Origin: Solanum dulcamara
Taxonomy: Eukaryota; Streptophyta; Magnoliopsida; Solanales; Solanaceae
Direction: 5' to 3'
DNA: 64,000 nt
Assembly (NCBI RefSeq): GCF_947179165.1
Contig: NC_077240.1
Location: 54,212,001 to 54,276,000, forward strand
Positions within the stretch are counted from its first letter, which is position 1. Every line of letters begins with the position of its first letter. The position numbers and the translations under genes are program-made. Below the pieces are notes generated by a model, which was given only the letters and a program-made list of their open reading frames with translations, was not told the DNA's origin and searched no databases. Positions 1-11,170 of this stretch are shown one piece after another.

Positions 1-744
1 GAGATACTACGGTCTGAACTGTACTGCTCAGATAGCCTTTTATTTCTTCGAAATGATTTCCTCGAATAAGAAGAGTATCCCTTATTGACGACATGAAGAG
101 TACCTCTTATAACTTTAACTGAATATAATAGGGGTACTTAATATCAATCTCCAGGACATCTTAAAAATCTACGTTTCATTCCCTGTTCTTGTCCTGGGAA
201 AATTTCGACAGAGTTTCCTCTATATTTCTTACTTATCCCAAACATGCATGCAGAAAATACCAACAATTCCTCACAAGGCCAACACATATATATATTCATG
301 TCACAGCCGCACAGGGCTTTCAACGTCAACAATAATATAAAAATACTGGACTTACCTCATATGTCCAACTTCAAACTGCATCTATTGCACTTCCTGACTG
401 CATTCCCTTCAAGTTTCAGCTTTACATTTCAAATAATACTTCACTACCTTACCAAACGGCTATCTTCCGTGCCTGCACTTTACTTACCTGCGTGCTTCGT
501 GATGTCCCATGTCGTCAATTACCTACTTTGTTGGTGTCCTCCCTCTGTTAAGATCCAAGGTTAGTATAAGGAATTTTCCTATGACTCGGATCTATAGCAC
601 GATCTCAGATGTAGAAGAAAGGTAACATCCTAAATGTCCTATAGCTTCCTGTTTATAGATGTAGCGCGCAACACATCGATAACCAAGACTCTATTAGACA
701 CGGTCTGTAGACACTCTGAGGACGAACTGCTCTGATACCACTTC
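1..744 (-). mobile_element. E1 internal region (5' part), gypsy-type element running off the left edge
   Basis: This is the 5' part of the internal domain of a minus-strand LTR retrotransposon, lying next to its PBS (729-740) and 5' LTR (745-4436). I recognise no protein domain in it. It is homologous, in inverted orientation, to the E0 segment starting at 4437: both share the stretch around the PBS-distal leader and the block with the alternating stops near 60-240. The short open frames here, including 244-564, lie across this non-coding leader and are judged spurious. The rest of the element lies outside the window. Confidence 0.8.
729..740 (-). other. Primer-binding site of E1 (tRNA-iMet type)
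   Basis: The minus strand reads TGGTATCAGAGC, the usual plant LTR-retrotransposon complement of the 3' end of initiator methionine tRNA. It is separated from the LTR end at 745 by four bases, the same spacing as in E2, E4 and E6. Confidence 0.93.
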
Positions 745-3700
745 TGTCACGACCCAACCCCGTAAGCCGCGACTGGGGTCTGATCTGGACCCTCCGTATA
801 CATATCTATCAGCTGTGGTCACATTGAACTGTAAATAAACAGTATCATGTAACAAAGCCCCATTGGGCGATAATATTTTCATAAACCTGTAGCCCTTTTC
901 ATTTGTAGCACAACACGATAGGGCACGCAAGCCGACAAGGCTGCCATAACATAATAACATATATCATATATCATGTAGACCCAGCTGAATCAAACTGACA
1001 TATACAACCAACATATACATGTCTGCAGACCTCTAAACATATGAATGACAACATATGGCGGGACAGGGCCCCCGCCGTACCCTTGAATGGAAGAAATAAT
1101 TTTTATACATCTGTGGACAGTACCAAAAACTAGGCCCCGATACAATGGAGCCTCTTCCAACTGAGCTGCATGGAATCCTAAGCTGATGGACTCCCAAAAT
1201 CTGTATATGTACCTATGGGCATGAACGCAGCCCCCCGAGAAAGGGGGCCAGTACGATATATGTACTGAGTATGTAAAACATAATATAATACAACTGGAAG
1301 CATATCTGAGATACAAAAACAGGGGATAAGATATCAATTCAGAAACCTGTACCTGTACTTTGTGAATTACAAAAACATGCATGTTCGAGTCATATCATAT
1401 AGCCGGCCCTTTCGGGGGTCCGGTGAATCATCTATGTAAAATCATCTCTGTAAAACCATCATGGCTCCAGGCCATCACCACCTTATTACAACACATCATC
1501 ATATATCTATACACGTATCCTGGCCCTCTATTGAGGGACTCAGGGAATAATGCAGTGAACTGTGCACGAGAACATATCCTGGCCCGGGACTCAGGGAAAG
1601 ATAGGTCGCAGTATACACGAGTAGAGTAATGAGCAACTATATGCAATTTAAATCATTATCGAAGACTCAACCGTAGAAGAAAATTAAGCTATTGTCTGAG
1701 AATCAGGATTGTAATGTAATCACCTTAAATGCCCTTTAAATGCCATTAGGGGCTATACTAGTTAGTTTTTCGGGGTCCTTAGACACGTACTAAGATAATG
1801 CTAACTGCTTAAGGACTCCAGAATACATGTTTTCATATAGTCCTTACAACTAGGAGCCCGTATATTCATTAAGTCCTTAGTATAGGTAAGGCTTAAGGAA
1901 AGTAGCTTAACTGTTATAAAAGTTCATTACCCAGAAGTGAATAAAAGACACTTAGAAATGGAATTACTTCAGAGATCACATCATTGTTTACTTACCTCTA
2001 CGACATGCCAAAAGAAGAGAAAGAATAGGCTTTACCTACAACTAAGACATGCCAGAAGAAGAAAGAGAATAAACTATATATAGTCTGTACTTTCCTTTAT
2101 GGGATCTGCATACACATATTTCATACCCGGCCCATCATGAGGCTCGGTGAATCATTATGGCATCATAATATCACTTTCGTACTAAATACGTATCAAGAGA
2201 AATGAGAGATAGCTTTCCACACACTAGTGTTTAACACGTAGAAGCCTTACTAGGCAATACTCAATCCTTGCAGAAATTCCAATACTAAGCAGTGGATAGG
2301 GGTTATGAGGCATACTTGGAGTTTTGGGAATGGAATTATCCCCATATTCCACACACAATTCACTTAAAGCTAAAACTTGCCAAAAGGAAAGAAAGATAGC
2401 TGTACGAACTTATACCAAAACATGCCAAGAGAAAGCTTTACATACCTCTTGGGAGTTACCCTTTATCCTACTCGCCTCGTCGTCTTCTGAACCTATTCAA
2501 TATAAAGTAATACGAATATCAACTACTCTTAACTTTTCAGTATCTGAGGTTACGCCTTAATGTTAATGGAATCTATTCCCTTAGTCGTTTCCTCGACTAG
2601 TTCTTTAGTTTGTTAAGTCGTTAACGAAAATTGGGCAGCACCTCCCCTATAATGTGCCCTATCCAAATTTCCAATTAGGTCCCTAAGACCTACAACCAAC
2701 CAACAACAACAACCTGCAGCAATTCATACCAACAATATACAACATAAACTCCAAACGACTTATTCAAAAAGATGATATCAAATAGGGTGTCTAGTCTTTA
2801 TTTTACAACGCCTTTAATTATACGCAACGGGGGGTCATGTGGACTCAACCAGAAGCACCCTAACCCACATTAGAACATATTTAGGCCCTGTAACAAGACA
2901 CCACACCCCTGCAGCAGCAACTCACAAGAACAACGCCTTACCTTGACGACAATTCGACTATAACGACTACACTTTAGTTTATTCCGAACGCCAAGTATTC
3001 TAATGATATTTACACACTTCCAGCCACCTATAGGGCGTGTAAAATGATCCATCAGAACACATAAAGCTCAAATTTAAAGAAGAAACCTTACCTTACGTTA
3101 AACTTGTCAAACTCGCCAAAACTATCCAAAATGTGAAATCTGGACAGCTTACTGTTTTACCTTGTCGCTTCGTTTCGAAGGGGTAATGGAGGGAAACAGG
3201 ATTTACGTCCTTCATGAAAGTTATATACATGTGTATTAGGGTCGCAAACAATTTCGAATCATCCCTACATCAATTTTATACAAAAAGATACGACCAAAAT
3301 ACTTACAGCTGTCCGTGTAGAATTTCCAAAACCAAATCTGAGCAGTACCTCCTCTACGCTTCATCACCATTTTTCGAGCTGATAAATGTAAAACTGGATT
3401 TTAGAGTCTGAATGAAAGTTATAGACCCACGAAATAACTTTCCAAAACATATTAAATCACTCGAAACGAATCTGTACACAAGAAGTTATACTAATATTAC
3501 TAACCACTGTCCCTTCCAAAAATGGGTTTGTTAACTAGCGTTTTCTCTTATTTTCTCTTCCAAATTCCAATTGCAAAGCTGGAGTTTTACTTCCATGAAG
3601 GTCTTAAAATACATATATACGTATCCACGTACTTAAGGTACACCGTATATAATTAATTCACGGAAGAAAATTGGAAAACTAACCTTTAAACTTCAAGAAC

Positions 3701-4436
3701 CATGGCTGCTTCTCTATTTCTCTCCCTCACGTTTTGTTTTCTCTATGTTGGCTGATGTTTTGATGGATAAATGAAGTATATGATATATATCAACATATAT
3801 ATGTGGCTTTAGGGTGTGACACATGTCAACCCCAAGAGGTGACACGTGTCCAGCCCCTATTGGGCCACCGTATCATGCTGCCAACCATGGGCTGCCACGT
3901 GGCAGTGGGGTCCACCCCCCAAGAAGGTGGGTCACCTGCTTGCTTGAGGTGATGCCACGTGTCGCTTCTTCATTGGCTACCACATGTCGTCTTTTTTTCC
4001 CTTCCTCGTGGGCTCGTAATCTCGTCTTATTTTATGTACCTATGTAATCCGTGCTACATAAGTTTTATATATGCTTAAGTAGCTCAAGTGCATATGACTT
4101 TTAACTTAGTAGCTTACATAGGTAAATCAAGTCCTATGACTCATTACTTGGCCTCCAATTCCTTCCAGACTCTTATGATTTCATCTCCAACCTTCTCTAG
4201 TATGGGGTATCACATTCTCCCTTCCTTAGAGCCGTTTGATAGTGTCGTAACTTAAGTGGCTCACATGCTAGCTTCTAAGTAACTTAAGGGACATTCCAAG
4301 TTCAAAGATGTGGGGTGTAACAAGAGCATTCTCCCTTCCTTAGAGCCGTTTGATAGTGTCGTAACTTAAGTGGCTCACATGCTAGCTTCTAAGTAACTTA
4401 AGGAACATTCCGAGTTCAAAGATGTGGGGTGTAACA
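745..4436 (-). mobile_element. E1 5' LTR (about 3.7 kb)
   Basis: On the minus strand the LTR starts TGTTACACCCC at 4436 (an internal duplicate of this start lies at 4322) and ends GTGACA at 745, beside the PBS. It contains the family landmarks in order: G-box block near 3820-3990, the GGGCACATTATAGGGGAGGT block near 2650, the CCCCC/GGGGG stem-loop near 1231-1250, and the terminal GGGTTGGGTCGTGACA. The right flank AGAGC (4437-4441) is the probable target-site duplication; its partner lies outside the window. The LTR lies in E0, just downstream of where the E0 PBS would be. Confidence 0.9.
3818..3990 (-). promoter_or_regulatory. G-box block in the U3 of E1 LTR
   Basis: CACGTG palindromes occur in gacacgtgtc, gccacgtggc and gccacgtgtc contexts, with decayed CACATG versions at the edges. 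A TATA-rich tract lies just outside on the transcript side (tatatatc near 3780). The arrangement matches the promoter region of the other LTRs in the window. Confidence 0.6.
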
Positions 4437-4440
4437 AGAG
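4213..4440. repeat. 114-bp tandem duplication at the E1 LTR terminus
   Basis: The segment 4213-4326 is repeated at 4327-4440 with two base differences seen by eye (aaggg/aagga and ccaag/ccgag). Each copy contains about 110 bp of the LTR's outer end plus four flanking bases AGAG. Both copies are followed by CATT, so slippage at a short microhomology between the target DNA and the LTR is the simplest origin. The duplication therefore happened after insertion. Confidence 0.9.
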
Positions 4441-5776
4441 CATTTAGGATGTTACCTTTCTTTTACATCTGAGATCGTGCCATAGATCCGAGTCATAGGA
4501 CAATTCCTTATACTTACCTCGGATCTTAACAGAAAGACGACATCAACCGAAGGAAGTAATTAACGAGATGGGACATTACGAAGCATGCAGGTAAGTAAAG
4601 TAAAGGTACAGAAGATATAGTTCAAAGTTGGACATACGAGGTAAGTCCATTATCTTTATACTATTATTGATATTGAAAGCCCTGTATGGCTGCTATATGA
4701 GGTGATATTGAATGCCATGTGTGGCTGTGATATGATATGAATATATATGTGTTGGCCCTGTGAGGCATTGTTGGTATTTTCTGCGTGCAGGTTTTGGGAT
4801 AAGTAATGAGTATAGAGGAAACTCTACCGACATTTTCCCAGCACAAGAAAAGGGAATGAAACATAGAGCCGTAATATGTCTTGGAGGTTGATACCAAGTA
4901 CCCCCACTATGGTTAACTAAAGTTGTAAGAGGTACCCTTTAGTCGTCAATAAGGGACACCCTTTTTACTTGGGAGAGTTTTATTTCAGAGAAACAAAAGC
5001 CTATCTGAGCAGGAAAGTTCAGATCACGGTATCTCCAGCCGTATTTGTGTTGTAGGAAATGAAAGAAAAACTCTGGGTAAAGGGTAAAATGTCCAGTAAT
5101 TGAGTTCACTTTTCTTGTAAAGTACCAAGCCCTAACTTGTAGTTAAAAATTGAATAAGTTGTTCATAACTTGAGGATTAACCTGGAAGGGAACCAGGGAA
5201 GTGAAACATTAAGAAGTATTGTGATATTTAAAGGGCTGTAGTTTTCTTTTAACGGTGGTTGAAAAGTGTTCTGTGATAACATTTTATTCGTTTCTCACTA
5301 ACTTATTGGAGAAAGAAATTCTAATATAAGCGCCCCAAAGAGATGTCATGAACTGAATATGAGTATGAATTTAAAGGTATGGTATAGCAGGACGGGAACA
5401 AAGTGAGACAGCTACTAAGGCACACTTGGTAGAGGCTAACTAAGTTAAAAGCCTGCGTTGAGTACGCAACAAGAGTCTGGAGCTTAAGATATAAAGGAAT
5501 GACGCGGGTACACAATGTCGCCCTGAAAGTAGTGGAATCCTTAAGGGACGAGGATGGTAAACTTAAGGAATAATTGGTGTAACCTACATTCACCCCAAGG
5601 AATAAAAGGTGCAGCTTCCATTCATCTCGAGAAACAAAGGATATAGGTTGGGAAAGCCACTACTCCAAGAGAACATGGGATAATGAATGCCGAAATACAA
5701 ATGTTGCCTAGTTAAAAGAAAATTTAGAATGGCTACAAGTGTATATTAATATTTTATAAAGACAAGTAGAATGTGG
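4437..5776 (+). mobile_element. E0 internal region, left part (oldest element)
   Basis: This is the leader and 5' internal sequence of a plus-strand element, homologous to 39565-40060 of E6 (the block beginning near ttaggatgttac) and, inverted, to 1-700 of E1. It lacks its own PBS and 5' LTR here because E1 has inserted on its left. It stops at 5776, where E2 is inserted, and resumes at 25244. No open frame of convincing length; 5321-5593 on the minus strand is antisense to the element and is not considered a gene. Confidence 0.75.
5772..5776. repeat. Target-site duplication of E2, left copy (TGTGG)
   Basis: TGTGG directly abuts the E2 LTR end (TGTCACGACC at 5777) and is found again immediately after the other end of E2 at 25239-25243. 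The pair proves that everything between belongs to one insertion event plus later insertions. Confidence 0.92.
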
Positions 5777-6519
5777 TGTCACGACCCAACCCCGTAGGCC
5801 GCGAATGGGGTCCGACCTGGACCCCCGTATACCTACCTATCAGTTGTAGTCATATTGAACTATGAACAAGGTGATACTACTCACAAAAAAAACCTCAATG
5901 AGTTAAAACTTTTTCATGTACACGTGGCCTCTTTCACTCGTCTCATAACATATAAGGGCATGCAAGCCGACAAGGCTACTGTAACAAAATGCCGTATAGG
6001 CACAATTGAAACGAACTCACAAACATCCTACATCCATATGTATAAAGACCTCTAGGAATAGTAACAACAATATATGGCGGGACAGGGCCCTCGCCGTAAC
6101 CCTGAATGTACAAACATATACATTAAGTGACTAGTATCAAAAATTAGGCTCCAGAATAATAAAGCACTTCTGACATAGCTGAGAGGAACTCCTAAGCTGA
6201 CGGATCTCTAGAATGGACATTTGTACCTACGGGCATGAAACGCAGCCCCCCGGGGAACGGCAGGTCAGTATGATATATGTACTGGGTATATAAAGCATAA
6301 CGCATCATACCTGAGAGAACAACTAGGATAGGGATGCAAGGAACAAGTATAACAGTTAATAAGGCACTATACCTGCATCTTATAACATAAGGGCATGTAC
6401 ACCATCTTCATATACTGTATCCGTCCCTCTAGGGGACTCGGTGTTACCATGTCATCGCATACAGCGTCGTGTCATATGTTATGATTACATTATTATGTTT
6501 TCATATGCATGCCTATCTA

Positions 6520-6870
6520 TCATTACATATCATATCGTACCCGGCCCAGTATGGGTCTCGGTGTTATAATCATATCATCACATACCGTACTCGGCCTATT
6601 AGGGGACTCGGTGTTATAATCATATCATCAAATACCATACCCATCCCATTAGGGGACTCGGTGTTATCATCATATCATCATATACCGTACTCGGCCCTTT
6701 AGGGGACTCGGTGTTATAATCATATCATCATATACCGTACTCGGCCCGCTATGGGACTCGATGTTATAATCATATTATCATATACCATACCCGGCCCATT
6801 AGGGGACTCGGTGTTATAATCATATCATCATATAGCGTACCCGGCCCATTAGGTGACTCGGTGTCATAAT
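6520..6870. repeat. 50-bp minisatellite in E2 3' LTR (about 7 units)
   Basis: Tandem units of 50 bp, each holding the core cggcccattaggggactcgg followed by a CATATCATCA stretch. Units differ by a few bases. The same array occurs at about 7912-8215 with about six units and at about 22206-22552 with about seven. The core is quasi-palindromic. Confidence 0.9.
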
Positions 6871-7911
6871 CATCATATACAAGTGATCATTATCTGAGAC
6901 TCACTAGAGTAATCATACTGAACTATCGTTCGTGGATCAGGATAATAATCATCTCAGGTGCCCTTTGAGTGCCACTAGGGCTATATTAAGTGAATTCTCA
7001 GGAATTATGGACATATTTTAGGATAATGCCAACCGGCTTAAGGGAATCATAGACATATGTCATCACAGAGTCCTTAGGAATAGGAGCTCTAAGTCCCACT
7101 ATTAATCGACATATAGACGGTTCAGGGAAGGTAGCTCAACTACAATGAGAGTTTTCCTGCCAAGGAGTGAATATGAGACATATAGCGTATTCGGAACATA
7201 GGAATGGACTTACTCTAGAGCTCGTATCATGTATCATTTTCTTTAAGACATGTCAAAAGAAAGGGAGGGTAGGCCTCACTTGTTTGTCCCTTCCTATCCC
7301 AAAGGAGTTTGAGAGACAATAATTCACCTATCTTAGGCGTCCTAGTATTCAATAGTGGATAAGCATCAAGAGGTATGCTCGGGGCCTTATGAATGGGATT
7401 ATCCCCACTTGCATACGCAGATATACATATTGCACTTCTATCAAGGATATGCAAAGAGAAAGAATTAGCTTTACGTACCCTTTACTTTTCATTATCTAAG
7501 AGATCGTGAGAGACACTACTCAATTAGCATAGGAGCTTTCACCTCCAGAAGTAGGTAGGGGTCGTGAATCATATTCGGAACTTCGTGACTAGATTAGTCC
7601 CCACATGTTATATACACATCATGTTTAGGACTAAGACACGCCAAGAGAAGGGAAGGATAGCCTTACATACTCATCACTTCCTAATGTATGGAAGGCTTGA
7701 GAAGCCCTAGTTCAACTAGGATAGGGATGCAAGGAACAAGTATAATAGTTAATAAGGCACTATACCTGCATCTTATAACATAAGGGCATGTACACCATCT
7801 TCATATACTATATCCGGCCCTCTAGGGGACTCGGTGTTACCATGTCATCGCATACAGCGTCGTGTCATATGTTATGATTATATTATTATATTTTCATATG
7901 CATGCCTATCT

Positions 7912-8215
7912 ATCATTACATATCATACCGTACCCGGCCCAGTATGGGTCTCGGTGTTATAATCATATCATCACATACCGAACCTAGCCCATTAAGGGAC
8001 TCAGTGTTATAATCATATCATCACATACCGTACCCGGCCCATTAGGGGATTCGGTGTTATCATCATATCATCATATACCGTACTCGACCATTTAGGGTAC
8101 TCGATGTTATAATCATATCATCATATACCATACCCAACCCGCTAGGGGACTCGGGGTTATAATCATATCATCATATACCGTATCCGGCCCATTAGGGGAC
8201 TCAGTGTCATAATCA
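7912..8215. repeat. 50-bp minisatellite, duplicated copy (about 6 units)
   Basis: Same unit as 6520-6870, inside the second copy of the LTR duplication and shorter by one unit. This accounts for the roughly 50-bp length difference between the two duplicate copies. Confidence 0.88.
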
Positions 8216-9146
8216 TCATATATAGGTAGATCATTATCTGAGACTCACTAGGGTAATCATACTGAACTATCATTCGTGGATCAGGATAATAATCATCTCA
8301 GTTGCCTTTTGATCGCCACTAGGGCTATATTAAGTGAAGTCTCAAGAATTATAGACATATTTTAGGATAATGCCAACCGGCTTAAGGGAATCATAGACAT
8401 CTGTCATCACAGAGTCCTTAGGAATAGGAGCTCTAAGTCCCACTATTAATCGACATATAGACGGTTCAGGGAAGGTAGCTCAACTACGATGAGAGTTTTC
8501 CTGCCAAGAAGTGAATATGAGAAATCTAGCGTATTCAGAACTTAGGAATGGACTTACTCTAGAGCTCGTATCATGTATCATTTTCTTTAAGACATGTCAA
8601 AAGAAAGAGAGGGTAGGCCTCACCTATTTGTCCCTTCCTATCCCAAAGGAGTTTGAGAGACAATAATTCACCTATCGTAGGCGTCCTAGTATTCAGCAGT
8701 GGATAAGAATCAGGAAGTATGCTCGGGGACTTATGAATGGGATTATCCCCACTTGCATACGCAGATATACATATTGCACTTTTATCGAGGATATGCCAAG
8801 AGAAAGGAATTTGTTACACCCCACACTTTTGAACCTTGAAACGTGTCCCTAATCTTCTTGGAAGTAGCCATGAGACCCCCCACTATCCACACACATTAAA
8901 CAACTCGAAGGAAAGAATAATGTGATACCTCGTGAGAGAAAAGGTTGGAAATAGAGTCGTGAGAATTCGGAAAGAGTTGGAGGCCAAAAAAAATGAGTCG
9001 TAGGACTCGATTTACCTACGTAATCTACTAACTTAAAAGTCTTATACACTTTAGCTACTTAAGGATTTATCAAGCTTACGTAGTACGGATTACATCGACT
9101 CTTAAAACAAGACGAGATTACGAACCCACGGGGGAAAGGAGAAGGC

Positions 9147-9357
9147 GACACGTGGCAGCAAAAGGAGGTGCCACGTGGAAGCCTAGGGAAGTGCCACGTG
9201 GAAGCAGGTGACCCACCTGCCTGGGGTCAAGTAGGTGACCCACCTACTAGGGGGTGGGCCCCACCAAGGACACGTGTCAGCCAGGGTGGATCCGTGGCCC
9301 AATAAGGGCTTGACACGTCTCACCCTTAGGGGCTGACACGTGTCACTTCCTAAATAT
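9147..9357 (+). promoter_or_regulatory. G-box cluster and TATA-like element of S1
   Basis: At least five CACGTG motifs, several as gacacgtgtc or gccacgtggc palindromes, with two CACCTG-containing direct repeats (gtaggtgacccacct) between them. The sequence aaatatatg follows a few bases after the last G-box. This is the inferred Pol II promoter of the LTR. Confidence 0.65.
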
Positions 9358-11067
9358 ATGTTAATGACTCTTCAGTCATTTGGAACTCAAAAATCAGTCC
9401 AAAACATAGAGAAAAAAATGTGAGAGAGAGGCAGCCATGATTTTGGAAGCTTAAAGGTAAGTTTCTCGATTTTTCTTCCGTGAATTAATTATCTATGGTG
9501 TTCCTTAAGCACGTGGATATGTATATATGTATTTTACAATTTTTATGGAACCAAAACTTCATCTTTACAATTGGAAACTTAGAAGAAAGAAGAAGAGAAA
9601 AACGTTGGAGACAAGAGAGAGGGGCTACGGGTTTGGCCCTTTTGGGGTAAGCTTTCGGGTTTCGTTCTGTGAATTAATTATTTGAAGTTTCCGTAAGCTG
9701 TATATTGGTGTTTAATAACCTAAAATTTCAATTTGGGGTAAAGAAGAAGTAACACAAACATCTCGCTCAATTTCAGCGCGTTTGGAGAAGTTCCAAGTTG
9801 CGCTTTGATGGTTTTGGCCAAATTCGGGTAAGATGATGTTTTTCCTTTAAAATTTGACTCTATGGTATGGTTATGGAGTGTATTATACACTTTGTGTGTG
9901 GCTGGAAATGTGAAAATAGTATAGAAATGCTTGGCGTTGAAGATAATCCAAATTGTAATCATTATAGTCGAATTGTCGTCAAAGTAAGGCGTTGTTCTTG
10001 TGAGTTGCTGTTGCAGGGGAGTGATGTGTTGTTACAGGGTCTAAATATGTTCTAAATGAGTTGGGGGAGATTCTGGTTGCAGCCACATGACCCCCCGCTT
10101 CGTACGGTTAAAGGTTTTGTCAAATGGAAACTAGAAACCCTATTGTGATATCGTATTTTTGAATAAGTCGTTTGGAGTTTATGTTGTATATTGTTGATGT
10201 GAATTGCTGCAGCTTGTTGTTGTTGGTTGGTTGTAGGTCTTAGGGACCTAATTGGAAATTTGGATAGGGCATATTATAGGGGAGGTGCTGCCCAATTTTC
10301 GACGACGCCTTAGCAAATAACAGCACTAGTCGGGGAAACGACTAAGGAAATAGATTCCATTAATACTAAGGTGTAACATAGGGTGGTGGAAAGTTAAGAG
10401 GGGTTGATATTCATATTACTTTCATGTTGAATAGGTTCAAAGGACGGCGAGGCAAATAAGATAAGAAATAATTCAGACAAGGTATGTGAAGCTTCTCTTG
10501 GTATGTTTTTGGTATAGGTATGTAAATCCTATCTTTTCTTTTTTGGCATTTCTTAGATGTAAGAAGGATATGATATGAGCTTTGGGGGTAATTCCATTAC
10601 CAGGTTCTGAATATGACTTCAGGACCCTCACTCACTTTTGAATGATTAAAGTTTAAAGTAGTAAGTTGTTATCTTCGAGTCTTCTATATGACTGAATAAC
10701 AATTGATTCGACTAAGCTCTTGTTTGTAAAGCAGAAAGGCTCTGAGATAACCAATGCTCGGACTGCTATAAGATATTTCACATTGGTATATGTCTAAGAT
10801 TTCCAAAAACTCCTTTTTACATAGTCCTTAGTGACAGTTAGAGAGTATACGTCAGATACCTTCTGCCCTGATCCCCAGGTGATGGTTCACTTTATGACTT
10901 CATTGAGTCTCAGATATTGATTTAAACTGTGTTTTGTTTCTCTCTACTCTACTCGTGTATACTCTAATACTTCTTCTCCGAGTCCCGGGCTGGTTATCAG
11001 ATTCGTGTAACTCACTGCATTGTTCACCGAGTCCCTCGCTAGAGGGACGACATCTGCATGCATATAT

Positions 11068-11170
11068 ATGATGTGTTGTAATAAGGTGACGATGGCTTGG
11101 GGCCTGATACTGATACTATGATGATGTGTTGTAATAAGGTGACGATGACATGGGGCCTTATGCTAATACT
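11068..11170. repeat. 53-bp tandem repeat, two units (S1)
   Basis: Units contain gatgatgtgttgtaataagg and a gatactgatact tail. The same unit appears three times in E3 (18005-18163) and about three times inverted in S2 (28150-28317). Confidence 0.8.

Larger units (their letters stand above)
6321..8811 (-). repeat. 1,393-bp tandem duplication inside the E2 3' LTR
   Basis: The sequence starting aactaggatagggatgc at 6321 starts again at 7714. The first copy (6321-7713) ends at the point where the second begins, with the shared string caactagg at the junction. The second copy continues to 8811, is interrupted by S1, and resumes at 11862. The E2 5' LTR has this region once, so the duplication arose after insertion. 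The second copy has one fewer 50-bp minisatellite unit. Confidence 0.92.

Noticed and set aside
6520..8215. Regularly spaced 50-bp and 40-bp repeats that could be mistaken for a CRISPR array.
   Set aside because: Units are contiguous and the whole unit repeats, with no unique spacers. The setting is a eukaryotic LTR, and the units drift as minisatellites do.
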